Positions 1 to 5,689 of a stretch of 5,718 bases of DNA are shown piece after piece. Under the pieces are notes generated by a model that did no database searches, was not told the DNA's origin, and saw nothing but the letters and a program-made list of their open reading frames with translations. Location: assembly GCA_964650695.1 (NCBI GenBank), contig CAZYVA010000108.1, positions 1 through 5,718 of the forward strand, given 5' to 3'. The stretch comes from CAZYVA01 sp964650695 (GTDB taxonomy: Bacteria > Bacillota > Clostridia > Lachnospirales > Lachnospiraceae). How positions within the stretch are numbered: position 1 is the first letter of the stretch; every line of letters begins with the position of its first letter. Both the position numbers and the translations under genes were made by a program.

Positions 1-1257
1 TTTTGCCCCGTCCGTGGCAGTTTTGATCCGCCCCAATCCGGTATGCAGCGTCTCTACACTGCCCGGCAACGCCGACACACTATCGTCCAGGGCGGTCAGG
101 CCGCTGTCCAGCAATTGCGCGCCGTCCCGGATGCTGCCCACCCCGGCGCTTAGATCCTTGCTTCCGGTTTGCAGCTCTTTCATCTTCTCGCTGATCACTG
201 CCGCGCCATCCGCAAGATCCGCCGCGCCATCGTCCAGGTCCTCCGCCCCGTCCGCCAATGCGGAAGAACCGTCCTTCAGCTCCGACGTGCCGTCATCCAG
301 ATCCCCGGCCCCGTCCGCAAGGCTCCCGGTCCCGTCTACAAGCTGGTTCGCCGCGTCGTCCAACTCCTCCATGGAATCCCGCAAGTCGTCCACGGAATCC
401 ACCTCATCCAGCCCCAGCTCCGACAGCAGGTCATTGGAAGCAAATGTCATGGCGGCTATCATGGAAAAATCCGTCACATCCGCCTCGATGACAACGGTTT
501 CCGGGATATGGATATCCGCCGTATCCGCCAGTTCGTCCAGGTTCAGGCTTTCGCGAAAGCCCGGCATCGCCACCCCCATCACGATGGAAGCGTCCCCGGT
601 GTCGATCACTTTGCCTTGGTCAACCTTGACCCCCGATGCTTTCTCATGGTCGAAGATCGTGCCTGAAACCATCATATACGGCTGATAGATCTTACAGGGT
701 TCCCCATGGATGATGTAATCCTTCTCCTCGTGGTTTTCATAGGTAAAGGTCATTTTCAAATGCCCGGAAGCCCCCGCCAGCTCATCCGCCGTCACTTCCT
801 TATCATCCAGTTCATATTTGATATTCACAGAAACCGGAAGCTCTTCGCTCGCCGTCCCACGGTAATAAACGTCCGTCCCATCGGTATTCCATGTGATCGT
901 GCCGTCCGGATTGCGGGTGTAGTCCGCGTCGTCTTTCGTATTCTCGATATCCTTTAATGTGGATTGGTCTACGATCGTACTTGCCCCGTCCCCATTTTTC
1001 AGCCATTCGCTTACAATGGTACTGTCCACCCCGCCGTCCGCGTCCGTCAGCACGTAAACGGTCGTTTCCTTCCCATTTTCATCACTGTGGGACGGGCGGG
1101 CCGATCCCTCCAATGCGCTCTGGAGCGTATCCACTTCCGCGGACGCCGCCTCTTTTGTTTCTTCTTCGTCTGATGACCCGCACGCGCAAAGGGAAACCGC
1201 CATGCACACAACCAATGCCGCCGCGCCCATCCGTTCCATCCTGTTTTTCATCATCAT
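1..1257 (-). CDS. Leu-x-x-Gly heptad-repeat lipoprotein, C-terminus cut by window edge
   Basis: The frame is open from an ATG at 1257 to base 1 with no stop, giving 419 visible residues. Three consecutive ATGs (1257, 1254, 1251) follow an AAAGG-type ribosome binding site; the exact start is uncertain by two codons. The N-terminus is a lipoprotein signal: basic KNRMER, a hydrophobic stretch, then a lipobox LCAC with the lipidated Cys at residue 26, followed by an acidic linker. Residues about 40-280 form a predicted extracellular beta/alpha domain that I do not recognise. From residue 306 onward there are 16 unbroken heptads of the Leu-x-x-Gly type also found in YhgE/Pip-like proteins and in lipoproteins next to MMPL transporters. 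The gene follows the MMPL transporter by 23 bp, so it is almost certainly co-transcribed. Inferred role: an elongated, membrane-anchored partner of the transporter on the outer face. A C-terminal membrane segment, as in YhgE, could lie beyond the window. Confidence 0.85.
   Translation of the reverse strand, partial: MMMKNRMERMGAAALVVCMAVSLCACGSSDEEETKEAASAEVDTLQSALEGSARPSHSDENGKETTVYVLTDADGGVDSTIVSEWLKNGDGASTIVDQSTLKDIENTKDDADYTRNPDGTITWNTDGTDVYYRGTASEELPVSVNIKYELDDKEVTADELAGASGHLKMTFTYENHEEKDYIIHGEPCKIYQPYMMVSGTIFDHEKASGVKVDQGKVIDTGDASIVMGVAMPGFRESLNLDELADTADIHIPETVVIEADVTDFSMIAAMTFASNDLLSELGLDEVDSVDDLRDSMEELDDAANQLVDGTGSLADGAGDLDDGTSELKDGSSALADGAEDLDDGAADLADGAAVISEKMKELQTGSKDLSAGVGSIRDGAQLLDSGLTALDDSVSALPGSVETLHTGLGRIKTATDGAK
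7..342 (-). repeat. Sixteen-heptad Leu-x-x-Gly coding repeat
   Basis: This is residues 306-417 of the lipoprotein. Leu or Ile stands at every seventh residue (306, 313, 320 and so on to 411, 16 of 16) and Gly three residues later in 12 of 16. The exceptions are Lys358, Ser393, Ser400 and Ala414. The best-conserved units read LADGAGD, LDDGTSE, LADGAED, LDDGAAD, LADGAAV. At the DNA level this is a degenerate 21-bp periodicity, strongest at about 180-345. The pattern matches the known family of xxxLxxG heptad repeats. It may continue past the window edge. Confidence 0.85.
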
Positions 1258-1280
1258 CCTATCCTTTCTTTCAAAAGATT

Positions 1281-3365
1281 TTACAAAACGATCCGTCCAC
1301 GTACCCGCTTCGGCCGGATGCCGATGGTGGTACGGCATACCAGCTTATCCAAAAGCATCAGCAGGCTCGGCAAAAATACCAGGACCACGACCATGCTCAC
1401 GATCGCCCCTCTTGCCATCAACAGGCAGAGCGATCCAATCAAATCCACATCCGAATAAATACCGACGCCTATCGTCGCCGCGAAAAAGCCAATGGCGCTT
1501 GTGATGATGGAATGCATCGACGTCTCCATAGCTGTCTGCACCGCGTCCGCCTTGCCCGCGCCAAGCCTTCTCTCCAGCTTGTACCGGGTCGTCATCAGGA
1601 TCGCGTAATCCACCGTCGCGCCAAGCTGGATCGTCCCGATGCAGACCGAGGCGATAAACGGCAACGTCGTATGGGTATAAAACGCGCACCCCATATTGAG
1701 GAAAATCGCCAGCTCAATGACCGCAACCAGTATGACCGGCAGCGAAATGCTCTTCAAAACCAGCAGGATCAGCACAAAAATCGCCCCGATGGAAACCGCG
1801 CTTACGACCTTGAAATCGTGATCCGTGATCTCGATCAGATCCTTGGTACACGCCGCTTCCCCGATCAGCATACTTTTGGGGTCGTAGGATTTTAAGATGG
1901 ATTTGATTTCCTCGCACTGGCTGTTGACTTCATCCGTCGCCACCTGGTAATCCGAAGCTACCAGAAGAAGCTTCCAGTTATCGCTCTCCAACACTTCCCT
2001 GACATGCGCCGGGATGATCTCCTCCGGCAGCGCCGTCCCCACAACCGAATCAAGCCCAAGCGCAAAGGAAACGCCGTCCACATCCTGCAGCCGGTCAAGC
2101 AGTTGCTTTGTCTCTTTGTGCGGCAGCTCCCTGTCCACCAGCACCATGGAAACGGAGCTCATCCCAAAATCTTCTTCCAGCTTCTCATTCGCCTGCACGC
2201 TGTTGAGATAGTCCGGCAGGCTTTTATCCAGCTTATAATATACATTGTAATGTTGGTTCCCATAAACCCCAGGGATCCAAAGGATCAGCATCAAAACCGC
2301 CAGCAGGCGGTAATGCCTTGCCACAAACGCCGGGAGCTTCCCAAGCGGCAGCGTCAGCGGCTTGTGGGACGTCTTTTGGATCGCTTTATCAAAGAAAAGC
2401 AAAAGAGCCGGAAGGATGGTCACGCAGCAAAGCACGCCCAGGACGACCCCTTTCGCCATCACGATCCCCAGATCCAGCCCCAGCGTAAAGCTCATAAAAC
2501 ACAGGGCGATAAACCCGGCGATCGTCGTCAACGAGGAACCCGTCACAGAAGTGATCGTCGCCGCGATCGCGCGCGCCATAGCCTCCTGGTTGTCGCTGTA
2601 TTTTTCTCTCTGTTCCTTATAGCTATGGTACAGGAAAATGGAATAATCCATCGTGACCCCAAGCTGGAGGACCGCCACCAGGGACATGGTGATAAAGGAA
2701 ATCTCCCCTTTCACAAAATTGGTCCCCAGGTTGTAGAGGATCGCCATCCCGATGTCCGTCAAAAACAGCACCGGTATCATAAAGGAATCCAAAAAGACGG
2801 CCATGACGATCGTTGCCAGGATCACGGCGATCAGCACATACATTGCGATCTCTTTCTGCACCAAGTCGCGGGTATCGGTCACGATGGCGGACATACTGGA
2901 AACAAAGCATTGCTGCCCGGCAATGCTGTACAGCTCCTCGATCGCGTCCATCGTCTCGTCCGCAGAGGTCGTCGTGTCAAAAAATAAAAACATCAACTGT
3001 CCATTCCCGTCGCTGGAATAGAGGATATCCGTGACCGGATCCGGCAGCATCTCCTTCGGGACGTCCACATCCGCCATGGAGACCACCGACACGACATGCT
3101 CAACCTTCTCTATCCGGCTTTTCAGCTTCGCCGCGTCCTTATCCGGCATATCCTCACATACAAAAATCGCATACGCCCCCTTGCCAAAATCATCCATCAG
3201 GATATCCTGGCCCTGCATCGTTTCAATGTCATCCGGCAGGTAATAAAGAATGTCATAGTTGATCCGCGTCTCGATAAAGCCAACCACAGACGGGATCAAC
3301 AGCAAGACCCCTATGATCAGGATAGGGATCCGCATTTTCACGATTTTCCTGCTAAAACCAAGCAT
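1281..3365 (-). CDS. MMPL/RND-superfamily membrane transporter (12 TM)
   Basis: This 694-residue protein has the duplicated RND architecture. Each half has one TM helix, a large extracellular domain and five more TM helices. Approximate positions: TM1 12-31, extracellular domain 32-172, TM2-6 173-326, TM7 351-369, extracellular domain 370-518, TM8-12 519-671, then a short basic tail. Each half carries the MMPL Asp-Tyr pair in its fourth TM helix: GVTMDY (D240, Y241) and GATVDY (D586, Y587), the positions of the proton-relay residues in mycobacterial MmpL proteins. It is therefore probably a proton-motive-force-driven exporter of lipids, hydrophobic compounds or drugs; the substrate cannot be read from sequence. 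I chose the ATG at 3365 because an AAAGGGG site lies 9 nt upstream. A TTG at 3371 is in frame but only 3 nt from that site. It is the first gene of an operon with the heptad lipoprotein and is divergent from a TetR gene, so probably controlled by it. Confidence 0.92.
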   Translation of the reverse strand: MLGFSRKIVKMRIPILIIGVLLLIPSVVGFIETRINYDILYYLPDDIETMQGQDILMDDFGKGAYAIFVCEDMPDKDAAKLKSRIEKVEHVVSVVSMADVDVPKEMLPDPVTDILYSSDGNGQLMFLFFDTTTSADETMDAIEELYSIAGQQCFVSSMSAIVTDTRDLVQKEIAMYVLIAVILATIVMAVFLDSFMIPVLFLTDIGMAILYNLGTNFVKGEISFITMSLVAVLQLGVTMDYSIFLYHSYKEQREKYSDNQEAMARAIAATITSVTGSSLTTIAGFIALCFMSFTLGLDLGIVMAKGVVLGVLCCVTILPALLLFFDKAIQKTSHKPLTLPLGKLPAFVARHYRLLAVLMLILWIPGVYGNQHYNVYYKLDKSLPDYLNSVQANEKLEEDFGMSSVSMVLVDRELPHKETKQLLDRLQDVDGVSFALGLDSVVGTALPEEIIPAHVREVLESDNWKLLLVASDYQVATDEVNSQCEEIKSILKSYDPKSMLIGEAACTKDLIEITDHDFKVVSAVSIGAIFVLILLVLKSISLPVILVAVIELAIFLNMGCAFYTHTTLPFIASVCIGTIQLGATVDYAILMTTRYKLERRLGAGKADAVQTAMETSMHSIITSAIGFFAATIGVGIYSDVDLIGSLCLLMARGAIVSMVVVLVFLPSLLMLLDKLVCRTTIGIRPKRVRGRIVL

Positions 3366-3374
3366 TCCCAAGAG

Positions 3375-3381
3375 CCCCTTT
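3375..3381 (-). promoter_or_regulatory. RBS deciding the MMPL start
   Basis: On the minus strand the bases read AAAGGGG, ending 9 nt before the ATG at 3365 and only 3 nt before the in-frame TTG at 3371. The spacing favours the ATG. Confidence 0.7.
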
Positions 3382-3385
3382 CAAA

Positions 3386-3404
3386 AAATGACCAAAGGTC
3401 ACTT
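3386..3404. promoter_or_regulatory. Candidate TetR operator O1 (palindrome)
   Basis: AAATGACCAAAGGTCACTT has 8-bp arms (7 of 8 paired) around a 3-bp centre; the core TGACC-AAA-GGTCA is a perfect dyad. It lies in the 5' untranslated region of the transporter operon, about 10-25 nt after the predicted start point. A bound repressor there would block transcription or early elongation. It shares AAAATGACC with the second site 44 bp away. A TGTCA half-site at 3407-3411 lies next to it. Assignment to the adjacent TetR protein is inference from position and repetition. Confidence 0.6.
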
Positions 3405-3417
3405 CATGTCATAGGAG

Positions 3418-3446
3418 AGGATAGCACGAAAATGACCGGATGTCAA
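3418..3446 (-). promoter_or_regulatory. Sigma-A promoter of the transporter-lipoprotein operon
   Basis: On the minus strand a perfect -35 TTGACA (3446-3441) is followed after exactly 17 nt by -10 TATCCT (3423-3418). The predicted start point is near 3412, giving a leader of about 47 nt before the ATG at 3365. The -35 box overlaps the right arm of candidate operator O2 and the leader contains O1, as expected for a repressible promoter. Confidence 0.75.
3429..3445. promoter_or_regulatory. Candidate TetR operator O2 over the -35 box
   Basis: AAAATGACC-GGA-TGTCA repeats the left arm of O1 exactly (nine bases) and keeps the 3-bp spacing. The right arm differs from a perfect dyad by one base (TGTCA in place of GGTCA). 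Its right arm is part of the TTGACA -35 box of the transporter promoter. The O1 and O2 centres are 44 bp apart, close to four helical turns, so the two sites could be occupied on nearly the same face of the DNA. Confidence 0.55.
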
Positions 3447-3465
3447 TATATAGATCCGCCCCCAT

Positions 3466-3494
3466 TTGACCTTTCAGCCATATTTTGTTATCCT
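3466..3494 (+). promoter_or_regulatory. Sigma-A promoter of the TetR gene
   Basis: -35 TTGACC (3466-3471) and -10 TATCCT (3489-3494) are separated by exactly 17 nt; the -10 is identical to that of the divergent promoter. The predicted start is near 3501, leaving a leader of about 60 nt. The -35 contains a TGACC half-site (3467-3471) like those in O1 and O2 but without a matching second arm, so autoregulation may be weak or depend on O2, whose nearer edge is 20 bp from this -35. Confidence 0.65.
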
Positions 3495-3547
3495 ATTGTT
3501 ATGTTACGCAGCCGGTCTTGCCTGTGAAAAGCCCTTTTGCGCGTTCC

Positions 3548-3552
3548 GGAGG
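3548..3552 (+). promoter_or_regulatory. RBS deciding the TetR start
   Basis: GGAGG sits 9 nt before the ATG at 3562. The longer in-frame opening from 3466 would start inside the predicted -35 box and has no ribosome binding site, so it is rejected. Confidence 0.75.
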
Positions 3553-3561
3553 TTATGCTTT

Positions 3562-4173
3562 ATGGGAAAAGTAGAGGACAATAAAAAAGAAAAAAAAGAA
3601 CGCTTGCTCAGCGCCGCCTTTTCCCTGTTTACGGAACAGGGCATGTTCAAAACATCCATCTCGGATATCACCAGGCGCTCCGGCGTCGCCAAGGGGACGT
3701 TCTATTTATACTTCCGGGATAAGTACGACATTGCCAACAAGCTGATCGCCTATAAATCCAACCGGTTATTCCAACATGCGGTCGAAAGCCTTGACAAGAA
3801 AAGCCATACCTGTTTTGAGGACACGCTGATCCTTCTCATTGACGATGTGATCGGGCAGCTCAGCGCGGAGCCTATGCTGCTTCGTTTCATCGATAAGAAT
3901 TTAAGCTGGGGGATTTTTAAAAACGCAGTCACAGGTTATACCCAACCCATTGACTACATGGCGTATTTCCATGAACAGCTCGACCTGGATAAAGATATCG
4001 CGTGGATAGAGCCGGAATTGATGCTGTATACAGTGATCGAATTGGTTGGCAGTACATGCCACAGCGTCATACTAGATAAGGATCCGACCGACCTGGCGCA
4101 TTATAAGCCTTATCTGTACGCGGCCATCCGGAATATCGTGCGGGCGCACCAAAAACCGCCCGGCTCCGGCTAA
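3562..4173 (+). CDS. TetR/AcrR-family transcriptional regulator
   Basis: This 203-residue cytoplasmic DNA-binding protein has normal length for the family. Residues 9-60 form the TetR N-terminal domain: a lysine-rich lead (KKEKKERL), helix 1 SAAFSLFTEQGMFKTS, then the helix-turn-helix SISDITRRSGVAKGTFYLYF at 32-51, ending in the typical RDKYDI. The C-terminal part (about 65-195) is an all-helical ligand-binding and dimerisation domain without recognisable specificity. The start is fixed by GGAGG 9 nt upstream and by the promoter at 3466-3494. It is divergent from the MMPL-lipoprotein operon and the 196-bp space between them holds two related dyads, so it is probably a ligand-released local repressor of that exporter. 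It converges with the DUF1002 gene. The inducer is unknown. Confidence 0.93.
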   Translation: MGKVEDNKKEKKERLLSAAFSLFTEQGMFKTSISDITRRSGVAKGTFYLYFRDKYDIANKLIAYKSNRLFQHAVESLDKKSHTCFEDTLILLIDDVIGQLSAEPMLLRFIDKNLSWGIFKNAVTGYTQPIDYMAYFHEQLDLDKDIAWIEPELMLYTVIELVGSTCHSVILDKDPTDLAHYKPYLYAAIRNIVRAHQKPPGSG

Positions 4174-4349
4174 CAGCGGCAGAAACAAGGGAAAGGGCCC
4201 CGGCATATACTATTGTAAATGAGAACACAGCCATTTTCCGCAGAAAATGAGCGGGAGCCGGATATTTAAGGCTTGCCAGGCGCGCACGGCACGCAGCAAG
4301 CCTCAATCATCATAGGAAATAAGCATTCCGGAGCGTAGAGCGTGACGGA
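4174..4349. other. Convergent intergenic gap
   Basis: These 176 bp separate the ends of the TetR gene (plus) and the DUF1002 gene (minus). I found no credible gene. It holds a short hairpin CATTTTC-CGCA-GAAAATG at 4232-4249 and the longer inverted repeat listed separately. A TATACT at 4206-4211 has no matching -35. Confidence 0.6.
4269..4303 (-). terminator. Weak terminator candidate after the DUF1002 gene
   Basis: A perfect 8-bp inverted repeat, AGGCTTGC and GCAAGCCT, encloses a 19-nt GC-rich loop. Read on the minus strand it lies 47 nt after the DUF1002 stop and is followed by TTAAATATC, a poor U-tract. On the plus strand the stem is followed by CAATCATC, so it is less likely to end the TetR transcript. 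The long loop and interrupted T-tail keep confidence low. Confidence 0.3.
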
Positions 4350-5597
4350 TCACTCCACTTCTTCCAGCGTCCCGTCCTCTGTGCTGAACGTATCTGTCGT
4401 GGCATTGTCGTCTAATTGATCCTCCAGGCTGCTATCCCCGCTGCTGTTGCCGGACGCGGTATCTGTTTCCGTATCCGTATCGGCGCTTTCTGTCCCGTCC
4501 GACGCGTCTGTGTCCCCGGACGCGTTCCCTGTGGCCGTGGCATCGGAAGAATCCGCCGTAGAGCCGTCCGTTTCTTCCTCCGCGTCATCCCCGCCGAAAA
4601 GGCCCTTAAAGAAATGGACGATTTTTCCAAAGAAACCGCTGTCTTCATCCGAGCTATCCACGGAATTGCTGATGGCGTCTAACGTGCTGTCCACAACGGC
4701 ATTGTCTCCAAGGATGGAATCATTGGTGCCGTTGATAATGCCGCCCTCGTCTGAACCGCTCCCGCCAAAAATCCCTTTGATGGTACTGACGATCTTCGAC
4801 AGGAAGCCTTCTTCCTTTCCGCTCAGGTTATCCATCGTCTGCTTCAATGCATCGACGTCATAATCATACTGGCTGATTTTACTCATCAGGCTGGTAAGCT
4901 GCGCGATCTGGTCGTCTGTCAGGGTAACGTCCTGGCTGGCGGCCGCCTCCGAGACAATGTCGGAGATCTGGCTTTCGTCGGAGACGCCGTCTTCGACCAC
5001 CTGTTCCTTGACATCATTCACCAGGCTGGCCGCTTCCTCCTGCCCGATATCTTCGGCCAGTTCGCCGGTCGTGACAAGCTCTTCTGTAGCGGCTTCTTTT
5101 TGGCCCTCGTCCAGCGTCTCGCCGCTGGCCGTCTCATACGCCATCATAATGCCGGTCAGCGCCCCTGTCCCCGAAACTTCGATCGGGGAAGCGGCGACCA
5201 CGTTGCAGTTTTCTACGCCGGACGTCAAAAGCGTGCTGGCGATCATGGAACTCGTGACAAACGTCAGGTTTGCCACCTTCACCTGGATCCCGCCCTCGGT
5301 AGTCGGCTCCACGTAAGAGCAGCTATAAGTCCTCGTGCCGATCTGCGCTTCCGAGGCAATGCCTTCCATATACTGGCGTTCATCCTGGTTTGTAACCGTG
5401 ATCGTCTCCACTTCATCCGTCGTTGTCCCGAAATACTCATACATGGACAATTTCTGTTCGTTCGTCAAATCCGCGCCTAAGGTCACGACCTTGGCGCCGT
5501 CCGCCCTCACCGTCACCGGCAGTCCCGCGCACACAAGCGCCGCCGCCAGCATGAACGGCAGGATTTTACAGGTTCCCTTTCGTTTTCCATTCATCAT
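4350..5597 (-). CDS. Secreted DUF1002 (YpuA-like) protein with duplicated amphipathic helix and acidic tail
   Basis: The 415-residue protein starts with a Sec signal peptide: basic MMNGKRKGTCK, hydrophobic core, likely cleavage after TVRA (residue 32). Residues about 36-258 match my memory of the DUF1002 family (Bacillus YpuA): VVTLGADLTNEQK, the GI(A)SEAQIGTRTYSCS region, EVSGTGALTGIMMAYE, EELVTTGEL and DVTLTDDQIAQLTSLM. The family's function is unknown. After this come GFLSKIVSTIKGIFGG (264-279), a linker, GFFGKIVHFFKGLFGG (321-336), and an acidic Ser/Thr/Asp/Gly-rich tail (337-415) without LPxTG or membrane anchor. I recall Bacillus YpuA at about 290 residues ending in one such helix, so the extra length here is the second helix and the tail. 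The start follows AGGGGAG by 6 nt. No promoter is visible upstream; the leader consists of repeats. It converges with the TetR gene and no functional link to the transporter is evident. Confidence 0.85.
   Translation of the reverse strand: MMNGKRKGTCKILPFMLAAALVCAGLPVTVRADGAKVVTLGADLTNEQKLSMYEYFGTTTDEVETITVTNQDERQYMEGIASEAQIGTRTYSCSYVEPTTEGGIQVKVANLTFVTSSMIASTLLTSGVENCNVVAASPIEVSGTGALTGIMMAYETASGETLDEGQKEAATEELVTTGELAEDIGQEEAASLVNDVKEQVVEDGVSDESQISDIVSEAAASQDVTLTDDQIAQLTSLMSKISQYDYDVDALKQTMDNLSGKEEGFLSKIVSTIKGIFGGSGSDEGGIINGTNDSILGDNAVVDSTLDAISNSVDSSDEDSGFFGKIVHFFKGLFGGDDAEEETDGSTADSSDATATGNASGDTDASDGTESADTDTETDTASGNSSGDSSLEDQLDDNATTDTFSTEDGTLEEVE
4590..4637 (-). repeat. Amphipathic-helix coding copy 2
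   Basis: Encodes residues 321-336 of the DUF1002 protein, GFFGKIVHFFKGLFGG. It shares Gly-Phe, Lys-Ile-Val, Lys-Gly and Phe-Gly-Gly at the same positions as copy 1 (10 of 16 residues identical). It is followed directly by the acidic tail. Confidence 0.75.
4761..4808 (-). repeat. Amphipathic-helix coding copy 1
   Basis: Encodes residues 264-279, GFLSKIVSTIKGIFGG, directly after the DUF1002 domain and an acidic KEE. The pattern of hydrophobic residues with two lysines predicts a cationic amphipathic helix. A linker of about 41 residues, acidic and Asn/Ser-rich, separates it from copy 2. Confidence 0.75.
5495..5543. repeat. Signal-peptide segment, native copy of a 49-bp duplication
   Basis: This stretch codes for the end of the DUF1002 signal peptide (AALVCAGLPVTVRADG region). 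It matches 5670-5718 at 47 of 49 positions, differing at 5500/5675 and 5536/5711. Its first 20 bases (5495-5514) also recur exactly at 5636-5655. Confidence 0.9.
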
Positions 5598-5603
5598 AAT
5601 GAA

Positions 5604-5610
5604 CTCCCCT
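5604..5610 (-). promoter_or_regulatory. RBS of the DUF1002 gene
   Basis: AGGGGAG on the minus strand, 6 nt before the ATG at 5597. A second ATG at 5594 is also within reach, so the N-terminus is uncertain by one residue. Confidence 0.75.
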
Positions 5611-5621
5611 TTTATTGCTTT

Positions 5622-5689
5622 TTTTTACTGTTGGACGCCGTCCGCCCTCACCGTCTTTTTACTGCTGGACGCCGCCCGCCCTCACCGTC
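5622..5689. repeat. Tandem direct repeat, two 34-bp units
   Basis: Units 5622-5655 and 5656-5689 are directly adjacent and differ at two positions (5631 T to 5665 C, 5641 T to 5675 C). Each begins TTTTTACTG on the plus strand and ends CCCTCACCGTC. The last 20 bases of each unit come from the signal-peptide coding sequence (exact in the first unit, one change in the second). On the minus strand each unit reads ...GTCCAACAGTAAAAA or a close variant, with a stop codon in the signal-peptide frame. Confidence 0.9.

Noticed and set aside
14..685. Ser/Pro/Ala-rich plus-strand frame with apparent repeats
   Set aside because: The repeats are the antisense image of the Leu-x-x-Gly heptads in the lipoprotein gene.
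957..1895. Long plus-strand open frame (312 codons) opposite the transporter and lipoprotein genes
   Set aside because: It spans two well-supported minus-strand genes and their junction. Its translation is rich in Arg, His, Pro and Gln with no domain or signal, as expected of an antisense reading, and no ribosome binding site was evident.
2004..2987. Long plus-strand open frame (327 codons) opposite the MMPL gene
   Set aside because: The product is dominated by His, Arg, Gln, Asp and Lys, a mirror of hydrophobic codons read backwards. The opposite strand encodes a convincing 12-TM transporter.
3501..3527. Eight-codon ATG-to-TGA frame (MLRSRSCL) starting at the predicted TetR start point
   Set aside because: It would be a leaderless micro-ORF. 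With no ribosome binding site and no regulatory structure around it, chance is the simpler explanation.
3527..3538. AAAAGCCCTTTT hairpin in the TetR leader
   Set aside because: Only four A-T pairs around a four-base loop; too weak to act as attenuator or terminator.
3466..3561. Upstream extension of the TetR frame starting at 3466
   Set aside because: It would start inside the predicted -35 box, lacks a ribosome binding site, and adds residues before the normal N-terminus of TetR proteins.
4160..4261. 8-bp inverted repeat CCGGCTCC / GGAGCCGG flanking the end of the TetR gene
   Set aside because: The arms are separated by 86 nt with little supporting pairing, so a functional terminator or recombination site is not supported.
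4067..4306. Minus-strand frame of 79 codons overlapping the end of the TetR gene
   Set aside because: It covers TetR coding sequence and the convergent gap and lacks a ribosome binding site and recognisable features.
4447..5316. Ser/Pro-rich plus-strand frames opposite the DUF1002 gene
   Set aside because: They are antisense images of the acidic and Ser/Thr-rich coding sequence; the minus-strand gene has a signal peptide, a strong ribosome binding site and family similarity.
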